A stretch of DNA of 64,000 nucleotides from Immersiella caudata. Its lineage: Eukaryota > Ascomycota > Sordariomycetes > Sordariales > Lasiosphaeriaceae. This document shows, in pieces, positions 55,887-64,000 of the stretch. The stretch spans positions 1,550,001 through 1,614,000 of the forward strand of contig JAULSU010000003.1 in NCBI GenBank assembly GCA_030512335.1, given 5' to 3'. Position numbers and translations under genes: made by a program. How positions within the stretch are numbered: the stretch's first letter is position 1; the number at the start of each line of letters is the position of its first letter. A model generated the notes under the pieces. It was not told where the DNA came from and searched no databases. It was given only the letters and a program-made list of their open reading frames with translations.

Positions 55887-58800
55887 TCACTCATCATCTG
55901 GGTCAGCCATGCTCGTGTCAGCCGGAGCAGCATCGTCATCACCGCCCTCCTCCTCATCGCTCTCATCCACCACTCTTCCTCTGCCGCGCCTCCTGCTCTG
56001 GGTCGCCCGTCTTGTAACCGTCTCGCCCTCATCGTCATCATCATCCTCCCCGCCACCTGCATCGTCAACATCCATGTGATCCGATGCGTCACCGTCTCCC
56101 TTGCCACCAAAATCATCATCTGAACCGCCTTGACCCTCAAGAGCCCGCTCGGCGCGCTCCAGCTCGTCGACATCGCTGTCGCTGTCGACAACAATCTCAG
56201 CAGACTTATACTTGGTCGAGTCCTTCTTCGAAGTAAGTCTCTGCCTCTTCTTCGGCGGCGCTTTGCGCTCCGCTCCGTCCTCATCCTCTGACTCCTCACC
56301 GTCTCCGCTCTCGCCGCGACGGGCCTTCTTCTTGCGTTGGCGCTTCGGTTTGCCCTCACTGCTACCAGCACGCTTGGTAGCACCAGATGCCGACTTCTTC
56401 TTCCTCTTCGTCTTCTCACCCGTCTCGGAATCAGTTGTCATATCAGCCGCAGCTGATTGCCTGAGCTTCTCCTCATATGCTTCACGCTCCTGTGCGAGAG
56501 CACGGTCGCGGGCAAGAATCTCCTCACGCTCCTTACGGATCTGCCCCTGCCGTTCTCTCTCCTTCTCCTCCGCTTTCTTGCGCTCCTCCTCACGGCGGCG
56601 AAGCTCGGCTTGGCGTAGCTCGAGGGCGGCGGCGAGCTTCTCCTTGTTCTTCTCCTCATACTCCTTTTGTTGGACAAGGGCACGCTCAAGCTGCTTTCGC
56701 TGCGTATTTCGCGCCATGTTGGCACGCTGCTCGATATCGTGCTTGGGATAGGGGGGGTTGGGTGAGGCAGCGATCTCATCGAGCGTCTTGATAGCGGATT
56801 CGAGGCCGTCGGCGGCTTCCTGTAGCTGAGCAGATGTGCGCTGACCGTCGGGCAGGGCATTGATGGTCATGGCGAGCTGGATCTGGACGAATGCGACATT
56901 GAACTTGAAGTGCGCCTGTTCCGGTGCTACAGCAAGGGCCTTCGGAGACAGGTCAGCATGGATTGAGTGTAAGTAAAGAAGTGAGACTGACCTTCTGAGC
57001 ATAGGTTAGCGCTGTTTTGTAGGCATCCAGGTTCCGATCAGCCTTGGCCCTGGTGAGCCATGTCCGGCCAAGACATGAGAGGATAGCAGGATCGTTGGCC
57101 TTGCCCTCCTTCGAGAGGGCAGTCTCGTAACTCTCGATTGCCTTGGAGAACTGTCTCAGCTCGGCAAAGATATGCCCAAGGTTGATGAAGACGTGGGAAT
57201 CTTTGACTGTGTCGCGGACCTTGCTGAAGATCTGGAGTGCGGCCTTGTAGTCCTTCTTGTCCTCAACAAGCGCGATGGCAATCCCCTGAGCTGCATATGC
57301 GTTCTTGGGATCAAGTTGCAACGCCTTGTCAAAAAACTCAACAGCTCGCCCGTACATAGCGCTGCGCTTCTGCTTGTCTTGCTCTGTCTCACGCCGCATC
57401 TCCCTGGCAGTAATGAGGTGCAAGTTGCCCATACCCACGAGTGCATAGCGATCATGCTTCTCGTAGTTCTGAAGGGTGTGCTTGTAGTGTCTGTTCTCTG
57501 GGTCCTCGTTGACATTTGCTGGCCTTTTCTTAGCCGTGACCTTGCCAAGGAACCAACCATAGAGCGCGCGAACTTCCAGATCCGAGGGGTTTTCTTGGTA
57601 GAGTTTGGCTACGCCGTCAGGTCCTTCCTTGTTGGGGAATCGCCGCAAATTGATGTAAGCCAGTCTTGTGCGCGCATCGGTATAGTCGTCGTGGCGTTTC
57701 AACAGTCCCTCGTAGACCTCGACAGCTTGGTCTGTCAGGCCACGAGTCTCGTAGCTTCGCCCAAGGTTGAAGCTGATTGTCGTCACCAGGGCGTCGGTAT
57801 CCAGCTCGTTGTCAGTCTCGCCGATGTGTACGCAAGCGCTCAGAGCAGCCTCGAAAAGCTCGCTCGCAAGCTCATGTTTCTCGTCTTGATAGTAAAAGCA
57901 GCCCATGTTGTTTAGAAGTTGAGGAGGGAGGAACTTTCGCAGCGCAGCGCGAACCGCAACCTCATCCTCAGTGTTCTCGGGATACTCCGACTTGGGCACC
58001 TGGTCGATCTCCATCTGTTCGACCTGCTTGAGGCACTGCAATGCCTTATCCGGGTGCTCGGCCTCGTAGAGACGAGCGAGGTTTAGGAGCACTGCAGAGT
58101 CGGGTGTCAGGTTCTTCTTTGGATCTCTCCACGCTGCCCGAGCGCTCTCCAGAAAGCCAATTGCTTTCTTAATCTCAGCGCTCTTGTCCTCCTTGACCGC
58201 TGCAAACTGGTTGGCGAAGACCTCTTCCGCATAGAGAGTCCCAAGTAGGATCATGGCTTCATGGTTCTTGGACTGCTGGATCATCTTCTCAAGGCGAAGC
58301 TTGGCTTCTCCCAGATCGTTCTTGAGAACCGACAATTGAGCAACGCCGAACTTGGCCGGAAGATAGCCGCGCTCAGCACCTCCTCTGGCATCGTCAGCAC
58401 GGCGGTAGTAGTCGCTTGCGCGTTCCATATCGCCAGCCCAATGCTCCTTTCTGGCCAAGAGGTACCAGCCATCACTGGCAATTGCGTTGACATCAGTATA
58501 CTGAATAGCTTTATGTGCCAGGGTATCAACTGTAGGGAACTGTTTTCGCGATAGGAAGTAGTTGGCAAAGGTGGCGCAAGTCAGTGGCAGATCCTTATCC
58601 AGCTTGAAAGATTTCTGTGTGTACTCGGTCATCGCCTTCTTGTATAGCCTGATAAACTCCGGGCTATTTGTCGGAACATGAGAGCTGGCATCCAAATAGT
58701 ATTGACCGAGTAGGATGTTCGCGATCTTGTTGTCTGGCGTGATCTCTAGGCATCGCTCCCATGCAATTTTGGCATCGTCTTTGTACCCAAGCTGCCACCA

Positions 58801-59565
58801 GCAGCAGCCAACTCCCAGTCGAGGGTCAGGATCAACGAGATCAGGCATCTTGAGAAGTACTTCCTGGTAGCCAGCCAGCGACTCAGCAAATTTACCAAGA
58901 GAGAATAATGCCCGAGCCTTGCCCATGACAGCGAGCATGTTCTTTCCTTGCGAAACGCGAATAGCGTCGTCGAAGGATTTCAGGGCCGAACGCAGGAGCT
59001 CCGCCTTGTCTGTGTCGGAGGCACCGGGCGCTTTCGATGGTGCTTGAAGCGATGCACGCAGGAGGTAGAGGACGCCGCGCGCCAGGAAGAGCGGAGGGAA
59101 GGCGGGGTTGATCCGTGATGCTTCGTTGAGGCTCTGTGTGGCAAGCTGGAGATAGTACTCCTTCGTCTTTGCCTCGGAAACCAGCGAGCCCTCGGGGGCA
59201 ACGCGGGGTGCTTCTCTGCTCTTATACAGATACATCCAGCACAGACAGCTGACAATGGTCAGCTTTTCCCTTGGATTGTTTGCTTGCATCGCATTTGCGC
59301 CGCGGATAAGGATCTCAATGGCGAAATCGATGTTGCGTTGTTTGGCGTAGGCGAGCGCAACCGTCATCCAGTACGTTCGCGCGGCATGTTCTTGTTCAAA
59401 GAGCGTGCAAAGCTCGGTCGGGTCGTCGGCCAGGACCTCGAGGTCAATTTCGACGGCTTCATCATCTTGGTCCTGGACGGGGATGTCGATCGTGGATGGG
59501 ATATCGGAGAAACGTTTGCTCTTTGGCGCCTGGCTAAGCGCGCCGCCATTTGTTTGCGAGCTCAT
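55887..59565 (-). CDS. CTR9: Paf1 complex subunit Ctr9 (TPR protein)
   Basis: Two exons (59565-56992 and 56939-55887; 52-nt intron with GTCAGT donor and GCTGAC branch) give 1208 residues. TPRs fill residues about 60-830: RTYWMTVALAYAKQRNIDFA, DPRLGVGCCWWQLGYKDDAK, YYQDEKHELASELFEAALSA and DALVTTISFNLGRSYETRGL are typical Ctr9 repeats. From about 890 a Lys/Glu/Arg coiled coil and Arg-rich region follow (ELRQAELRRREEERKKAEEK), then Asp/Glu/Ser-rich acidic and basic patches (KRKKKSASGATKRAGSSEGK, DDDDDEGETVTRRATQSRRR), ending TSMADPDDE. Ctr9 scaffolds Paf1C on elongating RNA polymerase II and promotes H2B ubiquitination and H3K4/K36 methylation. Start at MSSQTNGGALSQ is the first good ATG. Secure. 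Confidence 0.94.
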
Positions 59566-60388
59566 GATGTAAATTTTGTCCGGTTTTGAGTTTGGCGCTC
59601 GTCTTGTTGAGAGTCCTTGAAATGGACGACGAAATCGGGAAGTCGCGAATCGCAAGAAGCGGTCGTGTCAAAGAAAGCGGAGAAGCAGGCGCTTCCGTTC
59701 GCCGTGCCGGTAGTGAAGCGACAGACAACCGATTGGATTTGTTGGCAACGTCAGTCTTGCATGGTTTTTTGTGTGAAGTTTGGCGGCGAGCTGCGCGACG
59801 AAAGTGGTGCCGGCCTTGGTTGAACGTCGCGTCAGCCGTTGCGAGCGAGGCTTTGGATTTTGGTTGGTAGTGAGGCTGAAGTACTTGATCACACGGTGCG
59901 AGTAGAAATTTTAGGGCGAGGCCAGTGAATCCCACCGCTGTTTTCGGTTGCCGCACAGTGTTTACCATAGTGTGTCCAATCAAGCTAAATAGTTGGCAGG
60001 GACAGCCCGTACCGATTCACTCCAAGCCCAAAGCTTGGGCGCCCTACCGAGAACCCTGCAAGCCTCAACCCCTGTTCCGGGATTGAGAACCCCATTGGCT
60101 GGGAATTGGAGATGCATCCCACGAAGCGTAGGACGAACGGGGATGGACGAAGAGCAACAAACCTAAGCTATTGTCACCGTCACAAACAAGCAGAAATCAA
60201 ATCTAAAGGTCTATGTTCTTATCTTTGGTCCGGGGTGAAGCTGCCCTCCTCGAGCACCTGCGACCTCCTATCGAATTTCCATGGTGATCCACAAGACGAG
60301 GCAACTCCCAAGTTCCTTAGACAGCGTTGAGGTGAAGCATAATAATTGTGTTTGGTTCCCAATACCACACTAACTCTATATCACTGCT
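59566..60388. other. Intergenic, CTR9 promoter side
   Basis: About 0.8 kb with no recognised coding sequence. Confidence 0.5.
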
Positions 60389-60768
60389 CTATTCCACCCT
60401 TTTATTCTTCTGGCAACCAGACTGATTGCTGTTAGAACAAGACGCACCCCTCTTCGTGTTGCCTCCGTGCGCGGCATCAGCCGAGGAAAGGAACTTTGCG
60501 CCTGTTGTATTTTGGCAAGTGCTGGCAGGTTCAACCTGGACACATTTCCCAACTTCGCAGCAGCTCCCAATGAGGCAACGATAGCCCCCCGGGCACGAAC
60601 TGCTCACGGTGCACCTTCTCTCATTGCGGCACTCGTCGTTCTGGAAGCAGAAGCTATTGCCATCCGAGTCTATGCCGCAGGCGCAATTACCGAGGGGTCC
60701 ATTGCACGGATATGTTGTGCTGGTGGTCGATGTCAGCGACTAACGTCCATTCTAGGACAACGTTTGCA

Positions 60769-60817
60769 TGTCTCAGGAGGTCTAAGGAGGAGTTACCTCC
60801 TCAGACCTCCTGAGACA
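60769..60817. repeat. 49-nt near-perfect palindrome in intron
   Basis: Outer arms of 15 bp (TGTCTCAGGAGGTCT and AGACCTCCTGAGACA) are exact complements; one mismatch, then six further pairs (AGGAGG with CCTCCT) and a five-base loop. It lies inside the 146-nt intron of the Cys-rich protein gene. The ends match those of the palindrome at 1861-1896. Confidence 0.9.
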
Positions 60818-60966
60818 ATAGGGTAAGAGGACTAAAGGGGCAAAAACAGCAGCAATCGCACATACTAGTTTTCACATCTGGCGCCCTTGCACGGCCCAGT
60901 GGGAGTAGGGGTGGGGAGTTTCGTAACAGTTGTTGTCACTGTGGTTGTAGTGTTCGATGGAGTGGC

Positions 60967-60992
60967 GGTTGTGGTGACAGGTTGTGGTGACA
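60967..60992. repeat. 13-bp exact tandem duplication in coding sequence
   Basis: GGTTGTGGTGACA occurs twice in a row on the plus strand (60967-60979 and 60980-60992). Thirteen is not a multiple of three, so it shifts the frame of the minus-strand Cys-rich gene. Confidence 0.9.
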
Positions 60993-61162
60993 GTTATGAT
61001 AAAGGTGGGGGTATGAGTGGCAGGGCCAGAGCTTGATGAACCCGAAGAAAAAGACGGGGAGAACGAGGAGGAAGAGGACGAGGAGGAAGAGAACGAGGAG
61101 GAGAACATCAAGGACAGCGAGGAGAGTGACGAGGTGACTGTCTGGCGTTTTGCGAGCTTCAT

Positions 61163-62154
61163 GATGGAGCTGAGGTGAGAGCTAAGCCATACCTTCCCAA
61201 ACGGCTATCTCCGTCACACGGCGACCCCAGGATCCGGAGACGCTCCGCTCTTCGTTACCTAGGTACCCCCTGCAAAATCTTCAAAACCCGCTCTTTACCT
61301 CGCATGTTGTAAGAAGCACATCTTAGACATTCCTTAGAGGTTATCGTTGTGCATGTCCAATATCTGGGTGGCTCCGAGGCTTTGCTCTGTGCGCGCACGT
61401 GGTGAGAGAATCGAGTTGACCATCATGAGAAGGACAGAAGCCGTATTGGCAGAATTGAGGGGTCGTTGTAATTGCAAAGACGTATTTGAGGTATCTTTCT
61501 TTCCCTTTATCCTAACAACTAGGGCCTATGGGGAATGCAAGGAGACACGTGCTTTTTCCGACCGAGGGGTATGAAGAGTCTTGAACTCGTTTCTCACACC
61601 ACGAAGTGCGGTGTTGGAATGGATGTGGTGGGCTTCAGTGTTCCTGCAGCGCGAAGTCCAGAATATGCCCCGTTACGTGGATGGGATGCCCCCATATCTG
61701 AATAAGCCTGGCTTGGGGGCGGGGTTACGTAAGTCTCAACTATGGCGCACAGGCCACAACCGCGTCATTCATAGCGGGCGCCAGCGGTGGCACATGGATC
61801 TCACTGGGAGGGGAGCTAGGCCGGCTTCAGTTCACAAGTCCCACCAACTTAAACTTGCCTCGACAACAATCAGCACCAGCAATAGTAACAGCCAGCCGGC
61901 GCGCAATACCTACACTTAATGGATGGCCCCTAGTTGCTCCTCTCCAGCTCACAGGACCTCATATGCAGCTATCACCAAACAGCAGCCTTTGGTCCCAGCT
62001 CCGTCACATTACAGCCCCACCCCCGCGCAACCCGGCCGCTACCCGTCGCCAACACCGCGAGGCCGTTGCGCGCTCCCTGCACACCTCACCCGCGGCACCG
62101 ATCTCACTGTTGTTTGCTCTCATCCCATTGATCTGCGGTGGATAAAGGGGAATC
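61163..62154. other. Intergenic, holds one copy of a dispersed repeat
   Basis: About 1 kb with no recognised gene; 61424-61602 resembles 17261-17440. The last 300 bases are the SNX41 promoter. Confidence 0.5.
61424..61602 (+). repeat. Dispersed repeat, copy B
   Basis: Same-strand partner of 17261-17440. The best-conserved part (61560-61602) has the blocks GGGGTATG, AAGAGT, AACTC and TTTCTCACACC in identical order and spacing to within one base. Confidence 0.65.
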
Positions 62155-64000
62155 ATGTGGAACGACGAAGATAACAATCCCTACGGTGGGAGCTTTGAGC
62201 GCCGCGATTCCTTCACCTCGTCCTCTGCCAACGCCTCCTCTCCGGTCACTCACGACTGTAGGTGCTACTTTTCGTTTCTTTCTTTGCCTGTCGCTTTCTT
62301 AATTTCACCTGCTTGCTGTGATGTTGGACACAGCGGACATGGAAGATGTGCCTCTGGCAGACTCTGGGGAAGAAGCTGACGACGACTGGGACTTTATAGA
62401 TCCTCGCTTCGATGCTCCTCAAACTCCGTCCACTACGAGCGACGAGGCACCCGCACAAGGGCGAAATCTCAGCGATGGAGACAGTGACGAGGACTCGGAT
62501 GACCATGCTCACGGCGAGCTTGTGCCCCGGCGCAAACCAGGTGGCTATGACAGCCGCGTGGAGCAGATGCTTTACGAAAACCCCGAGCTTCCCATCTTGA
62601 TCACAGATGCCGGCAAGAGCTCGGAAAGTGGTGGTAGATATATCGTTTACACCATAAAAACAGGGGTAAGACTGAGGCACACGGATTTGGTGCGAAGAGA
62701 CTCGACTGACAAGGCTTACGGTTCTAGGAGCTCATTGTGCGCAGACGGTACTCTGAGTTCGCTTCCCTCAGAGAGGCGCTCACGAGGCTACACCCTACGC
62801 TGATCATACCTCCCATACCAGAGAAGCACACCATGGCTGACTATGCGGCCAATCCCACCAATGCGAAGCAGGACCAGCAAATAATTGACTTGCGGAAGCG
62901 AATGTTGGCTGTTTTTTTGAACCGATGCCGCCGAATGGAGCAGGTCCGGACTGACGGCGTCTGGTGGCGATTTCTAGACCCCAACTCCAGCTGGGTATGT
63001 TGTTGAAGAGTTTTAGGAGAAATAGTTGCTAACAGTGCCTAGACCGAGGTGCTCCATTCTCACCCAGTGGCGTCGATACCCAAATCGATAATGAGAGCAC
63101 CACCGCTGGACCCGGCTAATCCTACTCCGGGTCATCTCTACCTACCTGTACCGGCTGCTTCGGCGCGCCTGAAGACTGCCGGGCAGGGCAACCCGACGAG
63201 GCCAGAAAATAATGGATCTGGTGCCCAGGTGTTTGCGCGCTTCCCGCCAGATTCCAATACTCTAAGTGAACAAGAGCTAGATCCTTATTTTGCCGCCTTC
63301 GAGGCGTCCATCAAGGAGCTCGAGTCGTTGTTAGTTGGACCTATGGAGAAGGTGAATCGGCGGACTCTCAGCCATCTATCATCCCTCGCCTCAGACCTTT
63401 CGGAGCTGGGAGCCCGGTACAACGCTTTTGCGTTATCCGAGCCAGCGCCTTCCCTGGCACCGGCAATCGAGAGGATTGGGCAGGCAGCAGACTCATCCTA
63501 CATTGCCACTGAAGAACTCTCAAGCTCTTTGGGCGCAAGCTTTGCAGAACCAATGCGCGAGAACGCCCAGTTCGCCGGAGTTGTCAGGAACGTTTTGCGG
63601 TACAGGGTTTTGAAGCGCGTTCAACAAGACATGACCACAGACGAGCTCTACAGAAAGCGGGCCCTCCTGGAGGACATGGAAAGGAGTGAAGCTGAGACCA
63701 GGAGGCTCGATCAATATCTCAGCAGCAGCCAGCAAATTCAGCCACCTCGAAGGTCTACAAGCTCCAGGGATGCTCCTGGTCACCATCGAAGAGACGGCAG
63801 CGGCGAGGATACAGCTTCCATAGATTCGGACTTTCCCCCAACACATGGTGACTTCTCATCGGCGCCATCCGCTAAGATCGGAACGCCGGAGCGCGTCAGC
63901 GGGAACACTACCACCCACAGAAAAATACCGAGCAGCAACTCCATCACGAACAAGATCTTTGGGCCCATTCGGCATGCCGTGCAGGGCGTTGTCGATGTCG
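62155..64000 (+). CDS. SNX41: Sorting nexin Snx41 (partial, cut by window end)
   Basis: Exons 62155-62257, 62334-62665, 62728-62994 and 63043 to beyond the window. After an acidic N-terminus (MWNDEDNNPYGGSFERRD, EEADDDWDFIDPRFD) comes a PX domain (residues about 100-230) with VRRRYSEFASLREAL, the Arg-Tyr-Ser-Glu-Phe motif that binds PI3P, and IIPPIPEKHTM. The visible C-terminal part is a helical BAR-type region (ELDPYFAAFEASIKELESLL, YRVLKRVQQDMTTDELYRKR) with a Ser/Thr-rich linker ending near TNKIFGPIRHAVQGVVDV. Snx41 acts with Snx4/Atg24 in endosome-to-Golgi recycling and in selective autophagy; in filamentous fungi one Snx41 orthologue covers both Snx41 and Atg20 roles. The rest of the BAR domain lies outside. 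Confidence 0.9.

Larger units (their letters stand above)
60389..61162 (-). pseudogene. Ser/Thr- and Cys-rich, probably secreted protein gene, frame broken
   Basis: Exon 1 runs from ATG 61162 to 60866, exon 2 from 60719 to 60389, with a 146-nt intron between (GTATGT donor, GCTGACATCG branch, CACCAG acceptor). Exon 1 codes for a Ser-rich stretch (poly-Ser near 61055-61110) and Thr-rich linker (FIITVTTT, then in a shifted frame SNTTTTVTTTVTKLPTPTPT). Exon 2 codes for a Cys-rich module with about 15 Cys (CACGIDSDGNSFCFQNDECR, SSCPGGYRCLIGSCCEVGKC, GASCSNSNQSGCQK). The two frames are separated by an exact 13-bp tandem duplication at 60967-60992; as it stands the frame ends early at about 60870. 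Linker plus Cys-rich module suggests a cell-wall or extracellular protein; an upstream signal-peptide exon was not found. The allele could be a pseudogene, a sequencing error, or a polymorphic one. Confidence 0.6.

Noticed and set aside
55528..55890. 120-codon minus-strand ORF downstream of CTR9
   Set aside because: Shadow frame in the 3' flank without protein character.

Overview
The window is nuclear DNA of a filamentous ascomycete (Pezizomycotina, most likely Sordariomycetes; the exact genus cannot be fixed from sequence alone). Reasons: most genes are split by short GT-AG introns (about 48-75 nt, with CTNAC-type branch points shortly before the acceptor), both strands are used in a dense non-operonic layout, and several gene models are typical of this group (Hsp98/Hsp104, the mitoribosomal proteins mL67/Mhr1 and mL60, Snd2, an NGIP1-type DUF3605 protein, Snx41, Mup1-type methionine permease). 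An AT-rich, stop-riddled gene relic suggests past repeat-induced point mutation (RIP).

Layout. 0.5-2 kb: a P-loop sulfotransferase-like gene. 2.1-7.1 kb (minus): mitochondrial mL67/Mhr1 and the disaggregase Hsp98, separated by a degenerate 21-bp tandem repeat. 8-9.9 kb: a frameshifted pseudogene. 10.2-11.4 kb: a PrpF-like isomerase. 12.4-14.6 kb: a fungal transcription-factor-like protein. 15.5-16.6 kb (minus): NADH-cytochrome b5 reductase Cbr1. 17.8-19.2 kb: convergent NGIP1-like and Snd2 genes. 20.4-22.9 kb: the APC/C subunit Cdc27/Apc3. 24.2-24.8 kb: histone H4. 25.2-25.8 kb (minus): TRAPP subunit Trs20, next to the RIP-like relic at 26-27 kb. 27.3-31.9 kb: mL60, then nuclear cap-binding protein CBP20 and nucleoporin Nup82 as a divergent pair. 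33.4-35 kb: a Pro-rich protein of unknown function. 36.5-37.7 kb (minus): a doubtful ORF and a small conserved-looking protein. 39-42.3 kb (minus): phosphatidylinositol 4-kinase Pik1. 43.1-45.3 kb (minus): methionine-permease-like transporter. 47.2-49.7 kb (minus): a large protein of unknown function. 51.1-52.2 kb (minus): NC2 alpha (Bur6/DRAP1). 54-55.5 kb (minus): an alpha/beta hydrolase of the HSL family. 55.9-59.6 kb (minus): Paf1-complex subunit Ctr9. 60.4-61.2 kb (minus): a Ser/Thr- and Cys-rich, probably secreted protein gene broken by a 13-bp duplication. 62.2 kb to the end: sorting nexin Snx41, cut by the window edge.

Most genes are unrelated housekeeping functions (transcription, cell cycle, mitoribosome, membrane traffic, proteostasis), so the window is an ordinary chromosomal arm segment and not a biosynthetic cluster. 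I see no tRNA, rRNA, CRISPR or intact transposon. The most unusual signals are small and structural: two near-perfect palindromes (38 and 49 nt), each inside an unusually long intron and sharing the same TGTCTCA...TGAGACA ends; a 15-unit degenerate 21-bp minisatellite; a diverged dispersed repeat present at about 17.3 and 61.5 kb; a GC-AG intron; and three genes decaying by different routes (multiple indels, RIP-like transitions, and a 13-bp tandem duplication).
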